DNA of 64,000 bases from Roseovarius sp. MMSF_3281 (GCF_030733685.1 NZ_JASHIM010000004.1:144913-208912), one strand, 5' to 3'. Shown: positions 1-8,979, numbered from the stretch's first letter. Translations and numbers: made by a program. Notes: generated by a model from the letters alone, not told the origin.

Positions 1-879
1 CTTGTCACCGGCGATGGTGGGCCGATCACGCTGGTCATGCGCGAGATTCGCCTGCCGCGCATGATCCTTGCGCTTCTGATCGGTGGCTCGCTTGGGTTGG
101 CGGGGGCGGCGATGCAGGGCTACCTGCGCAACCCGCTGGCCGAACCGGGGCTGATCGGGGTTTCGGGCTCGGCCGCGTTTGGCGCGGTGCTGGCGATCCA
201 GACGGGTCTCTCGGCGACTTTCGCCCTTGGCCTGCCGCTTATGGCATTGGGTGGGGCACTGGCGGGCGTCATGCTTGTGATGCTGCTTGCCGGGCCAAGG
301 GGCGGGTCGCTGACGCTTATTCTTGCAGGCATTGCTGTCTCGGCGCTTGCCGGTGCGCTGACCTCGCTGGTGCTTAACCTTTCGCCCAATCCCTTTGCCG
401 CCAATGAGATCGTCTTCTGGATGATGGGCTCGCTTGCCGACCGCTCGATGACCCATGTCTGGCTTGTCCTGCCCTTCATGGCGGTGGGTATCGCGATCCT
501 TGCATCGCTTGGCCGTGGGCTTGATGCCCTCACTCTTGGCGAGGACGCCGCCGAGGCCTTGGGCATGGCCCCCAAGGGCCTGCGCCTCAAGTTGGTGCTT
601 GGCACGGCCTGCGTGGTGGGGGCCGGAACGGCGGTGGCCGGTGCGATCGGTTTCGTGGGGCTGGTGGTGCCGCATATACTGCGCCCACTGGTGGGCGCGC
701 GGCCCTCGCGGTTGCTTTGGGCCTCGGCGCTTGGTGGTGCGGCAATGGTCCTGGCCGCCGATATTGCCGTGCGCGTTATCCTGCCTGAACGCGACCTCAA
801 GCTCGGCGTTCTTACGGCGCTTGTGGGCGCGCCGCTTTTCCTGCACCTGATCCTCAAACTCAGACAGGAGCGGATATGA
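1..879 (+). CDS. btuC: FecCD/BtuC-family ABC transporter permease (5' truncated by window edge)
   Basis: The reading frame is open from base 1, so the real start lies upstream and roughly the first 40-60 residues of a normal ~330-residue FecCD permease are missing. The visible part has the family hallmarks: a run of hydrophobic helices, the early motif RLPRMILALLIGGSLGLAGA followed by MQGYLRNPLAEPGLIGVSG, and the cytoplasmic coupling segment GFVGLVVPHILR that contacts the ATPase. It overlaps the downstream ATPase gene by 4 bp and that gene overlaps cbiZ by 4 bp. The FecCD family also carries iron and haem; the assignment to cobamide import rests on the cbiZ neighbour and is an inference. The periplasmic binding protein is probably upstream, outside the window. 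Confidence 0.8.
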   Translation, partial: LVTGDGGPITLVMREIRLPRMILALLIGGSLGLAGAAMQGYLRNPLAEPGLIGVSGSAAFGAVLAIQTGLSATFALGLPLMALGGALAGVMLVMLLAGPRGGSLTLILAGIAVSALAGALTSLVLNLSPNPFAANEIVFWMMGSLADRSMTHVWLVLPFMAVGIAILASLGRGLDALTLGEDAAEALGMAPKGLRLKLVLGTACVVGAGTAVAGAIGFVGLVVPHILRPLVGARPSRLLWASALGGAAMVLAADIAVRVILPERDLKLGVLTALVGAPLFLHLILKLRQERI

Positions 880-1631
880 GCCTTCTGACCCTGTCCAACC
901 TCTCGGTGTGCTTGCGCGGGCGTGACGTGTTTCGCGATATCTCGCTTTCCATCGGGACTGGCGAACTTGTCGGCCTGATCGGCCCGAACGGTGCCGGCAA
1001 GACAACGCTGATGCGGGCGGCGCTTGGCCTTTTGCCGTCCTCCGGGCAAAGCACGCTGGCCGCCCTGTCGCAGGCCGAGCGCGCCCGGCAGGTGGCGTGG
1101 ATGCCCCAATCGCGCGAGATTGCCTGGCCGGTCAGCGTGGCAGACGTGGTCATGCTGGGCCGTTTGCCGCATATGACCAGCCGCCAGCCATCGCAGGTGG
1201 ACCGGCAGCGCCGGGACGAGGCGCTGGCGTGGATGGAGCTTGAGAATATGCGCGACCGCGCCGCGACCCGGCTGTCGGGCGGGGAGCAGGCGCGGGTGCT
1301 GATCGCGCGGGCGCTTGCGCAGGACACACCGCTTTTGATGGCCGATGAACCGGTTGCCGGTCTTGATCCGGCACATCAGATTTCCACCATGCAAACCTTT
1401 GGCAACCTGGCGAAGGCGGGTAAATCCGTACTTGTCTCGCTTCACGATCTCAGCCTTGCGGCGCGGCATTGTACGCGGATCGTGATGCTGGGCGAGGGCG
1501 GGCTGGTGGCCGATGGCCCGCCCGCAGAGGTGCTTACGCCTGAACGCATTGCGCATGTTTTCCATATCACCGCGTGGTACCGCAGCACCGAAGACGGCCC
1601 GATTTACCAACCGCTTGAGGTGATCCGATGA
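876..1631 (+). CDS. btuD: ABC transporter ATP-binding protein, cobamide/iron-complex type
   Basis: A 251-residue ATPase of the FecE/BtuD class. All catalytic motifs are visible: Walker A GPNGAGKTT near residue 33, signature LSGGEQARV in the middle, Walker B LLMADEP followed by the D-loop, and the switch histidine in SLHDLSLA. It starts inside the stop region of the permease (ATGA overlap) and its own end overlaps cbiZ, so the three genes are translationally coupled. It should energise uptake by the upstream permease at the inner membrane. By sequence alone it could equally serve haem or ferric siderophores; cbiZ makes a corrinoid the likely cargo. Confidence 0.82.
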   Translation: MSLLTLSNLSVCLRGRDVFRDISLSIGTGELVGLIGPNGAGKTTLMRAALGLLPSSGQSTLAALSQAERARQVAWMPQSREIAWPVSVADVVMLGRLPHMTSRQPSQVDRQRRDEALAWMELENMRDRAATRLSGGEQARVLIARALAQDTPLLMADEPVAGLDPAHQISTMQTFGNLAKAGKSVLVSLHDLSLAARHCTRIVMLGEGGLVADGPPAEVLTPERIAHVFHITAWYRSTEDGPIYQPLEVIR

Positions 1632-2290
1632 GCGCGGTGATGCTTGATCGTCCTTGGCTTGAATTCGATCTGGGACGTGAAATGCAGGTCTTAAGCTGGG
1701 CCGTGCATCGCCCCGGTCTTGTGAAGGCCCGGCGTATCCTCTGGCGCGAAGTGCGTAACGCCGACCTGCCCCCGGACCTTGATGTCGAGGCGTGGCTTGA
1801 ACGTCAGCTTGCACAGCGCGGCGCCGAAGATGCCGTTACCTTCCTGACGTCGCGGGATATCCGGCAGGTGACACAAGCCACAGTCGCCTCCGGCGCAACC
1901 GAGGCCCAAGCCGTGGCCACGGTGGGCCTGTCCAATGCCGAACGGGTGGGCCACAGGTTGGACCGTTCCGGTCAGGACTGGGGCACGATCAACGTGGCGC
2001 TGCGCCTGAACCGCAGTTTGACCCAGCCCGCCTTGCTGGAAGCGATGAGTGTCGCGGTGCAGGCGCGCACCGCCGCCGTCATGGATGTCGACATGCCGCT
2101 TGCCCCCGGGCGGGCGACGGGCACGGGCACCGATTGCGTTGCCATCGCCGCTTTCGAGGGGGGCGTCAAATATGCTGGGCTGCACACCGAGATCGGCGAG
2201 GCCACGGGCCGCGCCGTCTATACCGCCGTTTTTGAAGGGGCGCGTCAGTGGATGGCGACGCAGGGGCGAAGCCTCGATGCGATGATATGA
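1628..2290 (+). CDS. cbiZ: Adenosylcobinamide amidohydrolase
   Basis: A 220-residue CbiZ-family protein. The C-terminal half carries the diagnostic segment GTGTDCVAIA followed by YAGLHTEIGEATGRAVY, and the N-terminal half the conserved TVGLSNAERVG. CbiZ cleaves the aminopropanol-phosphate side of adenosylcobinamide or of pseudocobalamin-type cobamides to give adenosylcobyric acid, which re-enters cobalamin synthesis; this lets a cell remodel imported corrinoids. It is the last gene of the importer operon and overlaps btuD by 4 bp (ATGA). An arrangement with btu genes is known in Rhodobacter. The family match is clear; the preferred substrate cannot be read from the sequence. Confidence 0.9.
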   Translation: MSAVMLDRPWLEFDLGREMQVLSWAVHRPGLVKARRILWREVRNADLPPDLDVEAWLERQLAQRGAEDAVTFLTSRDIRQVTQATVASGATEAQAVATVGLSNAERVGHRLDRSGQDWGTINVALRLNRSLTQPALLEAMSVAVQARTAAVMDVDMPLAPGRATGTGTDCVAIAAFEGGVKYAGLHTEIGEATGRAVYTAVFEGARQWMATQGRSLDAMI

Positions 2291-2394
2291 CGGTGCGCCG
2301 CTTAGATATCGGGTCGACATGATGGCATCCCAAAGGCCTGCGCCAACCCTCCTCTGACCTGCCACACCAACGTCAACCCCATGAGGAAAGCGCG

Positions 2395-2532
2395 ATGAAC
2401 CCGGCGGAATGGCTGTTGCGCACGGCCCGCCGGATGCCCAAGGCCCCGGCGTTGGTACTGGGAACCGGCATCGTGGCGGATTACCATGAATTCGAACGCC
2501 GGGCAGCGGCCATGCGGTCCAAAGGGCCTTGA
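2395..2532 (+). pseudogene. N-terminal remnant of an AMP-forming acyl-CoA synthetase
   Basis: A 45-codon frame begins at an ATG preceded by GAGGAAAG with good spacing and ends at TGA. Its product starts MNPAEWLLRTARRMPKAPAL and continues into VADYHEFERRAAAM, which resembles the first ~45 residues of alphaproteobacterial long-chain/aromatic acyl-CoA ligases, where this segment precedes the large AMP-binding domain. Nothing downstream on either strand continues the enzyme. I read it as the 5' end of a gene whose remaining ~450 codons were deleted, with the ribosome binding site still intact. A short functional peptide cannot be excluded. Confidence 0.5.
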
Positions 2533-2846
2533 CGACGCGAAGCGCGTGACCGGTGTCTAGGGGCCGGTCGCGTCCATCTTTCGGTGTCCGACCGCCTCTT
2601 TTCACGACAACCCGCGGGGGAATTCCTGTTTTGCGCCCAGATCAGCTTTTATTTTCCTAAGCACTTCCAGGCGTTGGCAAAATTTGGAGATCACTTAGTA
2701 ACACATTGATAATAATAGGGTATTTCCATCACTGCGCTGGTGGCATGCACGCGGTTTTACTTTGGAGTTATTTGTAATGGATCATTGACAGGTTACAATC
2801 ACGGCGTCAGCTTAGACGAAATGACGCAGTAATAAGGAGATTGGCC
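2533..2846. other. Gene-free segment upstream of the TeaA-like gene
   Basis: No credible gene. The left part is GC-rich. From about 2640 to 2840 the composition turns AT-rich, unlike the surrounding DNA, which suggests the promoter region of the TRAP operon. A TTGACA hexamer is present at about 2785, but no convincing -10 box follows at the usual distance, so I do not call a promoter. Confidence 0.5.
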
Positions 2847-3860
2847 ATGGCTAGATTTTTGCACACATCCTTGGCGGCAGCCATTGCAACCGGCATGACG
2901 TTCAGCGCAAGCGTCGCTCAGGCAGACACTTGGCGATATGCTTTTGAAGAGGCGCTCGACGAGGTGCAGGGTGTTTATGCCCAGAAGTTCAAGGAAGAGG
3001 TCGAGGCCAATTCCGACCACACCGTGCAACTCTTTCCCTACGGCACTCTTGGCGAATCCGCCGACACGATGGAACAGGCCCAGACCGGTATCCTGCAATT
3101 CGTCGACCAAAGCCCGGGTTTCACCGGGTCGCTTATCCCCGAGGCACAGGTTTTCTTCGTGCCCTACCTGCTGCCGCAGAGCACCGAAAAGCTGGGCGAG
3201 TTTTTCCGCACCTCGAAGGCCATCAACGAGATGTTCCCAGAGCTTTACGCCGAGCAGGGTCTGGAACTCCTGACAATGTTCCCCGAGGGCGAGGTCTGCA
3301 TGACCACGCAGGAACCGGTCACCGGGCCGCCCGATCTCGACCAGGTCAAGTTCCGCGTGATGACCAACCCGCTGTTGGTTGAAAGCTACAAAGCCTTCGG
3401 TGCCACGCCCACGCCGCTGCCGTGGGGCGAAGTTTACGGCGCGCTTCAGACCGGTATCATCCAGGGTCAGGAAAACCCGATGTTCTTCATCGATTCGACC
3501 AAGATGTACGAGGTGACCGAGGTCATCACCTGTGCCGGCCACAACAACTTTACCACCGCCGTGATGGCCAACAAGGATTTCTATGACGGTCTGTCCGAAG
3601 AGGATCAGCAGGTGGTCCAGGACGCGATCGACGTCGCCTTCGACCACATCATCGACTACCAGAAGGGCCTTCACGAACAGAGCATCGAGAACATCAAGGA
3701 AGCCAAGCCCGAGATGGAGGTGAATACCCTCAGCGAAGAACAGCGTCAGCCTTTCGTCGAGGCCGGTGCTTCGGTCGAGGAAACCTTCCTTGAAATGACC
3801 GGCGACGGCGGGAAGAAGATTCTTGACCAGCTGAAGGCCGATCTCGAAGCCGTGCAATAA
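2847..3860 (+). CDS. teaA: TeaA-like TRAP transporter substrate-binding protein (ectoine type)
   Basis: A 337-residue periplasmic DctP-family receptor with a Sec signal peptide cut after SVAQA. It closely resembles Halomonas TeaA, the ectoine/5-hydroxyectoine receptor: after the signal come WRYAFEE, the block GILQFVDQSPGFTGSLIP, SKAINEMFPELYAEQGLELL, and the ligand-site segment FGATPTPLPWGEVYGALQTG. I chose the ATG at 2847 because AAGGAGA lies 6 bases before it; the TTG two codons earlier is too close to that site. The membrane subunits and a UspA protein follow in TeaABCD order. The resemblance is from memory of the family; ectoine as ligand is inferred, and no ectoine catabolic gene is nearby. 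Confidence 0.8.
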   Translation: MARFLHTSLAAAIATGMTFSASVAQADTWRYAFEEALDEVQGVYAQKFKEEVEANSDHTVQLFPYGTLGESADTMEQAQTGILQFVDQSPGFTGSLIPEAQVFFVPYLLPQSTEKLGEFFRTSKAINEMFPELYAEQGLELLTMFPEGEVCMTTQEPVTGPPDLDQVKFRVMTNPLLVESYKAFGATPTPLPWGEVYGALQTGIIQGQENPMFFIDSTKMYEVTEVITCAGHNNFTTAVMANKDFYDGLSEEDQQVVQDAIDVAFDHIIDYQKGLHEQSIENIKEAKPEMEVNTLSEEQRQPFVEAGASVEETFLEMTGDGGKKILDQLKADLEAVQ

Positions 3861-3870
3861 TTATAAAAGA

Positions 3871-3908
3871 CCATACGGCGGCTGCGCCTTTCGCGTGGCC
3901 GCCGTGGC
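3871..3908 (+). other. Intercistronic hairpin between binding protein and small permease
   Basis: An inverted repeat ACGGCGGC (3875-3882) and GCCGCCGT (3898-3905) sits in the 72-bp gap between the receptor gene and the small permease gene. It lacks a T-tract, so it is more likely an mRNA 3'-end stabiliser or partial attenuator than a terminator. Similar hairpins occur at the same place in two other TRAP operons here. Confidence 0.5.
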
Positions 3909-3932
3909 ATCTATTGAACGCGGGGACAGCCA

Positions 3933-4559
3933 ATGTCAGACGAACACGGCTCTCAGATTCAGTCGCAGACCGACACGACGGGAATGGACGACGAACCCAC
4001 GGGCGAATACGTATCCACGCTGCCCGGTTTTCTTGGAACCATTGATATTCTCATAAGTAAGATCGAGGCGGTGATGCTTGCCGTCGGCGTATTGCTGATG
4101 GCGGCCAATACCATTGCCAACGTGATCGGGCGCTTCGTTTTTCAGAACAGCATTTTCTTCTCCGAGGAACTTAACCGTATCCTCATCATCCTCATTACCT
4201 TCGCCGGGATCAGCTATGCGGCACGCCACGGGCGGCACATCCGAATGTCGGCGATCTACGACACCATGCCGCCCAAGGGGCGCAAGTTGATGATGATCGT
4301 CATCACGCTTGTCACGGCGGTCTTCATGTTGGGCCTTGCCTGGTACGCCTATGGCTACATTCTTACGCAGGCCGGACGCGGCCGCGTGCTGCCCTCGCTT
4401 CAGATCCCGGTCTGGATCACGCTGGTCTGGGTGCCCGTGGGCTTTTTCATGACCGGCGTGCAGTACCTGCTGACGGCCATCAAGAACATCATCGACAAAG
4501 ATATCTACCTCTCGACCGCCGTGCTCGAAGGGTATGACGACGACGAGAAGGAGGTCTGA
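3933..4559 (+). CDS. teaB: TRAP transporter small permease, TeaB-like
   Basis: A 208-residue DctQ-family membrane protein. A hydrophilic N-terminus of about 45 residues precedes four predicted membrane helices, with the signature [20 protein letters not shown] and RHGRHIRMS between helices 2 and 3, as in TeaB. The C-terminus ends in an acidic tail (GYDDDEKEV). The DctQ subunit bridges the periplasmic receptor and the large permease. It follows the receptor after 72 bp and is separated by 3 bp from the large permease, so the operon order is receptor, small, large, UspA. Confidence 0.85.
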   Translation: MSDEHGSQIQSQTDTTGMDDEPTGEYVSTLPGFLGTIDILISKIEAVMLAVGVLLMAANTIANVIGRFVFQNSIFFSEELNRILIILITFAGISYAARHGRHIRMSAIYDTMPPKGRKLMMIVITLVTAVFMLGLAWYAYGYILTQAGRGRVLPSLQIPVWITLVWVPVGFFMTGVQYLLTAIKNIIDKDIYLSTAVLEGYDDDEKEV

Positions 4560-4562
4560 GAC

Positions 4563-5849
4563 ATGGCCCTGACCATCTTTTCCATCATGATCGTACTTTT
4601 GCTGCTGGGCTTTCCGATGATGATCCCGCTCATTGTCGGTGCCTTCGTGGGGTTTTACACCATGTTCGGCGGCTTCGGGCAGCTTGAAACCATGATCCAG
4701 CAGATCATGGCCGGTATCCGGCCCGCCTCGCTGATTGCGGTGCCAATGTTCATTTTCGCCGCCGATATCATGACACGCGGGCAGTCGGCCAACCGTCTGA
4801 TCGACCTTGTCATGTCCTTCGTGGGCCACCTAAAGGGCGGGCTTGCCGTATCCACCGCCGCCGCATGTACCATGTTCGGCGCGGTCTCGGGCTCCACGCA
4901 GGCGACCGTGGTCGCCGTCGGCTCTCCGCTGCGCCCCCGGATGCAGAAGGCGGGTTACAACGACAGCTTCATCCTTGCGCTTATCGTCAATTCCTCGGAT
5001 ATCGCCTTCCTGATCCCGCCCTCTATCGGCATGATCATCTACGGCGTTGTCTCCAACACCTCGATCGCCGAGCTTTTCATCGCCGGTATCGGGCCGGGCC
5101 TGCTGATCCTGTTCCTGTTCTCGATCTACGCCTGGATCTACGCTGTTCGCAACAACGTGCCGACCGAACCGAAATACAGTTGGGGCGAACGCCTCGTCGC
5201 CGGGCGCAAGGCGCTTTGGCCGCTGGGCTTTCCGCTGATCATCATCGGCGGCATCTACGGCGGCATCTTCAGCCCGACCGAGGCGGCCGCCGCCTGTGTG
5301 TTTTACGCGCTGGTGCTCGAGGTTCTCATATTCCGCGAACTCGACCTCAAGGGCGTCTACGAAACCGCGAAATCCACCGGTCTCATCACCGCCGTGGTCT
5401 TCATCCTCGTGGGTGTCGGCGCGGCCTTCTCATGGGTGATTTCCTTCGCCCAGATCCCGCAGCAGATCCTTGGGTCCATCGGCATCGACGAGATGGGCCA
5501 GATCGGGGTGCTGTTCGTGATCTCGGTGGCATTCTTCGTCGGCTGCATGTTCGTCGACCCGATCGTGGTGATCCTCGTTCTGGTCCCGATCTTCGCCCCC
5601 GTGGTCGATTCCGTCGGCCTCGACCCGGTTCTGGTCGGCACGATCATCACGCTGCAGGTCGCTATCGGGTCGGCCACACCGCCCTTCGGATGCGATATTT
5701 TCACGGCCATCGCCGTGTTCAAGCGTCCGTACATGGAGGTGATCCGCGGTACGCCACCCTTCATTTTCATCCTGCTATCGGTCGCCGTGCTGCTGATCTT
5801 CTTCCCCCAGATCGCCTTGTTCCTGCGGGACCTTGCCTTCGCGAAATAA
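4563..5849 (+). CDS. teaC: TRAP transporter large permease, TeaC-like
   Basis: A 428-residue DctM-family protein with about 12 hydrophobic segments and the typical internal-repeat motifs GAVSGSTQATVVAVGS, IPPSIGMIIYGVVS, GIFSPTEAAAA and a C-terminal GSATPPFGCDIF. It forms the sodium-driven translocation channel of a TRAP system. It starts 3 bp after the small permease, and the UspA gene starts 13 bp after its stop codon. Length and motifs are normal for the family. Substrate assignment depends on the TeaA-like receptor upstream. Confidence 0.88.
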   Translation: MALTIFSIMIVLLLLGFPMMIPLIVGAFVGFYTMFGGFGQLETMIQQIMAGIRPASLIAVPMFIFAADIMTRGQSANRLIDLVMSFVGHLKGGLAVSTAAACTMFGAVSGSTQATVVAVGSPLRPRMQKAGYNDSFILALIVNSSDIAFLIPPSIGMIIYGVVSNTSIAELFIAGIGPGLLILFLFSIYAWIYAVRNNVPTEPKYSWGERLVAGRKALWPLGFPLIIIGGIYGGIFSPTEAAAACVFYALVLEVLIFRELDLKGVYETAKSTGLITAVVFILVGVGAAFSWVISFAQIPQQILGSIGIDEMGQIGVLFVISVAFFVGCMFVDPIVVILVLVPIFAPVVDSVGLDPVLVGTIITLQVAIGSATPPFGCDIFTAIAVFKRPYMEVIRGTPPFIFILLSVAVLLIFFPQIALFLRDLAFAK

Positions 5850-5862
5850 ACGGGAGACAGAG

Positions 5863-6303
5863 ATGTACAAGTCCATACTGGTACCCTTCGACGGGTCGCC
5901 CAATTCCGAGCTGGCCCTCGACCGGGCCCTTGAAATGGCCGAGCTTTGCGGCGGCGCGGCTGTCACCATCCTGACGGTCTATCGCCACCATTCCATGCTG
6001 GAGGCGTCGCTTTCGATGGTGCGCCAGGAAGATCCGGGTAACATGGACGACGCCATGCGCAGCCACGCCGAAGAGGTCGTGGCCACCGCGAAGAAACGCG
6101 CGCAGGACGCCGGCAAGACCGACGTCCGCGCCTTCGTCAAATCCGGTGCCACGTCGCGTAACATCGTCAAGTTCGTCAAGGAACACGACATCGACCTCAT
6201 CGTGATCGGCCGCCGTGGCATGGGATCAATGGAAGGTTATCTTCTGGGCAGTGTCTCGCAGAAGGTCACATACCTGTCTCCGGTGCCGGTGTTGATCGTC
6301 TGA
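5863..6303 (+). CDS. teaD: Universal stress protein, TeaD-like
   Basis: A 146-residue single-domain UspA protein. It opens with MYKSILVPFDGSPNSELAL and ends with the ATP-binding loop IGRRGMGSMEGYLLGSVSQKV. The ATG at 5863 follows GGGAGA with correct spacing and gives the normal family N-terminus; a longer frame reading back to 5833 is rejected. In Halomonas, TeaD is an ATP-binding regulator that modulates TeaABC transport, and this gene has the same position, so the same role is likely. Its stop ends the operon; no strong terminator is visible after it. Confidence 0.85.
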   Translation: MYKSILVPFDGSPNSELALDRALEMAELCGGAAVTILTVYRHHSMLEASLSMVRQEDPGNMDDAMRSHAEEVVATAKKRAQDAGKTDVRAFVKSGATSRNIVKFVKEHDIDLIVIGRRGMGSMEGYLLGSVSQKVTYLSPVPVLIV

Positions 6304-6577
6304 CCCGCGCGATTTCGCGAAAATTCGAACACGGACCCGCAAAGGTGCTCGAACCGGTATGCGGTCAATGACGCTTGGCCTGCCGTAGGCGCTCTATGCG
6401 TCGGTGGGTTGCGCATGCCGGATTCCGCGCCCCGGACCATCCCGCCGCTTGGGGTGTCGCCCTTGCCGGGGCGCGAGTGGTTCTCATTGCAATTCCGGGC
6501 GCCTTGTGAAAAGTGTGGCGAACAGGCAGCCAATTATCCGCTACCCAGAACAAGACCAAATCTACTGGGGAATGGAT
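6304..6577. other. Leader region upstream of the first TonB-dependent receptor
   Basis: A 274-bp gene-free stretch. I looked for a cobalamin riboswitch and an iron-regulator operator. No B12-box pattern is recognisable on either strand. A fragment around 6480-6495 (ggttctcattgcaatt on the plus strand) loosely recalls half of a Fur-type box but is too weak to call. An open frame through it in phase with the receptor has no signal peptide and is rejected. Confidence 0.4.
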
Positions 6578-8521
6578 ATGCGCACTGTCACGCCGTTTGC
6601 GTCGGCTATTTTCATCATCGGAACCGGGGGCGCGTTGGCGCAAGCACCCGAACCATTCGTACTCGGCACGATTTTTATCGGGTCGGATGCCACCACCTCC
6701 ATCGGGATCGACAACGAGGACCTGACGCGCACGACGCCGAAGGATCTGCAGGAAGTCTTCAAGTCCGAGCCGTCGGTATCGGTTGGAAGTTCGCTGCCCA
6801 TCTCGCAAAAGATCTACGTGAATGGGGTTGAAGAGAATAACCTGAACGTCACCATTGACGGTGCGCGTCAGAACAACCGGATCTTTCACCACAGCGCCAC
6901 GACCTATATCGACCCCGAACTGCTGAAGGCGGTGCGGGTGGACCCGGGTGTTGCGCCGGCGGATGCGGGACCGGGGGCCATGGCCGGTGCCATTGCGTTC
7001 GAAACGAAGGACGTACAAGACCTGTTGGAGGAGGGGCGCACATTCGGCGGGCGCTTCATCACCGAGTACCAAAGCAACGGCGATGTCTTCACCAACAGCC
7101 TGGCGCTTTTCGGCGTGTCGGGGCAGTTCGAATACCTTGCCTTCGGCAAATACGCGGATGGGGGCCTGCGCGAGGACGGCTCGGGCGTCGATATCACGGG
7201 GTCTGGTACGGGGCTGACCAGCGGGTTGGCCAAGGTCGCGTATAACGCGGAAAATGGCGGTCGGCTGGAGCTGAGCTACGAGTCCGTGCGCGACGATGCC
7301 CAAAGACCGTTAAGGGCGGATTTCGCGGGCCTTCGCGGCGTTTTGGCGACGCGGACCTATACACTGGAACGCCAGAACCTTGTCCTGTCTTACGATTTCG
7401 GCAACACCACCGAGATGTGGAACCCCTCGGTGCAGGTCGCCTATAATTCGACCGAGCTTTACACCGGGCCGATGCCGGGCGCGACGGATGCCTATTCAGG
7501 CGAGACCACCAGTTTCACCGGCAAGGTCCAGAACGAGTTTCAACTGGCGAACGGCACCGTCAACGCGGGTCTCGATTTCTATAGTGACGTGGCGGATATC
7601 AACGGCGAGGGCACGGCGGTCTTCTTTGCCGAGGAGAAGGCCACGAATATCGGCCTGTTCGCACAAGCGGAACTGGACATAACCGAGCGGCTTCGCCTGT
7701 CCTCGGGCGCGCGCTACGATTTCCAGGAGTTCGAGGGCGTCGATGGCACGAGTTATGACAATGACGGGCTGTCGGCGAATATCGCCGGGGATTTCGACGT
7801 GACCGATGCGCTTACGATCAGCGCCGGGGCCTCGCGCGTGTGGGGCGGTATCGCGCTGGCGGAAAGCTTCCTCTTCGATCCGGCCTGGGCATACCCTGCC
7901 TCGATCGAGCCGGTGACCTCCGAGAACTATTACCTCGGGGCCAACTACCGGGTTGGCAGGTGGGACTTCAACGCCAAGCTGTTCAAGACGGATATCGACA
8001 ACGCGCGGACCCTGCTTGATCCGACAACGGGTCTCTTCAACGGCGGACCGGGGCAGGTTTCGGACCTCGACACCGAAGGTTTCGAGGTTGGCGCGGCCTA
8101 CACATGGTCGAGCGGGTTTGCGCGGATCGCCTATGCCGATATCGACACCAAGGTCAATGGCGGCCCCGCCGACAGTTATACCGGGCGGTACCTGTCGACG
8201 CCCCTTGGCGACAACCTTGTCTTCGAGGTGGCCAATACCTGGGACAGGTCGGGCCTGACGCTGGGTGCGGATGCGCAGATCGTCTTCGACAAATCGGCGG
8301 CGGGTGCACCCGGCGGCAAGATCGGCGGGTTCGAGGTGGTCAATGCCTTTGCCGAGTATACCCCCCGCCAGATGGAGAACCTGACCGTGCGGGCGGAGAT
8401 CGACAACATCTTCGACGAAACCTACACCGAGCGGGCGACCTATGGTCAGGACTTCGCGACGGTCACACCGCTGCGCGAACCGGGCCGGTCCTTCAACCTG
8501 CGGGCCACGCTGCGGTTCTGA
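6578..8521 (+). CDS. TonB-dependent outer-membrane receptor (siderophore/haem type), copy 1
   Basis: A 647-residue outer-membrane receptor. A Sec signal peptide ends at GGALAQ; the next residues PFVLGTIFIG could hold the TonB box. The plug domain carries VNGVEENNLNVTIDGARQNN and DPGVAPADAGPGAMAGAI; the rest is a 22-strand barrel ending in the family-typical FNLRATLRF with terminal phenylalanine. I chose ATG 6578 because GGGGA lies six bases before it; ATG 6572 directly abuts that site. It is paralogous to the receptor at 12683, and the two bracket a ferric-siderophore ABC transporter, so a ferric siderophore is the probable ligand. The ligand itself cannot be deduced. Confidence 0.85.
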   Translation: MRTVTPFASAIFIIGTGGALAQAPEPFVLGTIFIGSDATTSIGIDNEDLTRTTPKDLQEVFKSEPSVSVGSSLPISQKIYVNGVEENNLNVTIDGARQNNRIFHHSATTYIDPELLKAVRVDPGVAPADAGPGAMAGAIAFETKDVQDLLEEGRTFGGRFITEYQSNGDVFTNSLALFGVSGQFEYLAFGKYADGGLREDGSGVDITGSGTGLTSGLAKVAYNAENGGRLELSYESVRDDAQRPLRADFAGLRGVLATRTYTLERQNLVLSYDFGNTTEMWNPSVQVAYNSTELYTGPMPGATDAYSGETTSFTGKVQNEFQLANGTVNAGLDFYSDVADINGEGTAVFFAEEKATNIGLFAQAELDITERLRLSSGARYDFQEFEGVDGTSYDNDGLSANIAGDFDVTDALTISAGASRVWGGIALAESFLFDPAWAYPASIEPVTSENYYLGANYRVGRWDFNAKLFKTDIDNARTLLDPTTGLFNGGPGQVSDLDTEGFEVGAAYTWSSGFARIAYADIDTKVNGGPADSYTGRYLSTPLGDNLVFEVANTWDRSGLTLGADAQIVFDKSAAGAPGGKIGGFEVVNAFAEYTPRQMENLTVRAEIDNIFDETYTERATYGQDFATVTPLREPGRSFNLRATLRF

Positions 8522-8566
8522 ACTGGGCGCTGCCCGGGCCGGTGCGGTCCGGGCAGAGCACCCGCG

Positions 8567-8854
8567 TCAGGCTGCGGCCCATTCCATGCCCTGGATATTT
8601 TCGCGGTGGGCGAAGGTCACGAGGTGATTGTCGATGACGCCCTTGGCGGCGGGCACGTTCTCGTCCTTGTCCACTTCGAAGCGGATCGTAAGCCCCTGCG
8701 GATCGGCCTCCATGATCGCGGGGCCGAAGACAAAGTCGGCCCGGCCATGGTTGCCATCGTATTCGGCGTCGATCTTGTGGGCGAAATGCTTGCATAGCTG
8801 CGTAAGGTATTTCGCGCCGTTCTCGGTTTCGATGCGTCCGATGATGGTGGGCAT
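8567..8854 (-). CDS. DUF2218 domain-containing protein
   Basis: A 95-residue soluble protein that begins MPTIIGRIETENGAKYLTQL and contains LCKHFAHKIDAEYDG, the hallmark of DUF2218. The start at 8854 is supported by ACGGAGG upstream; the longer frame has no ribosome binding site. The family has no established biochemical role but members are often found next to iron-siderophore uptake genes, as here, where it lies convergent to receptor 1 and divergent from the siderophore-binding protein. It could assist iron release from the imported complex, but that is speculation. Confidence 0.8.
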   Translation of the reverse strand: MPTIIGRIETENGAKYLTQLCKHFAHKIDAEYDGNHGRADFVFGPAIMEADPQGLTIRFEVDKDENVPAAKGVIDNHLVTFAHRENIQGMEWAAA

Positions 8855-8979
8855 GGCCGCCTCCGTTTCGTGATCTCTTGGCCGTAGACTCTTCTTTTGT
8901 CTCCGGTTAAGCAAGCCGAAATCGCACCTGCAAAGCCAGACTTCCCAGCCATGCGGGTATTACAAGACAGAGGGAAGAC

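Noticed and set aside
120..1814. 564-codon minus-strand frame opposite btuC-btuD
   Set aside because: Antisense shadow; the plus strand has complete ABC transporter motifs.
2785..2815. TTGACA box upstream of the TeaA-like gene as a sigma-70 promoter
   Set aside because: No acceptable -10 hexamer at 16-18 bp spacing.
6304..6577. Cobalamin riboswitch or Fur box before the first TonB-dependent receptor
   Set aside because: I found no B12-box core on either strand and only a weak half-site resembling an iron box.
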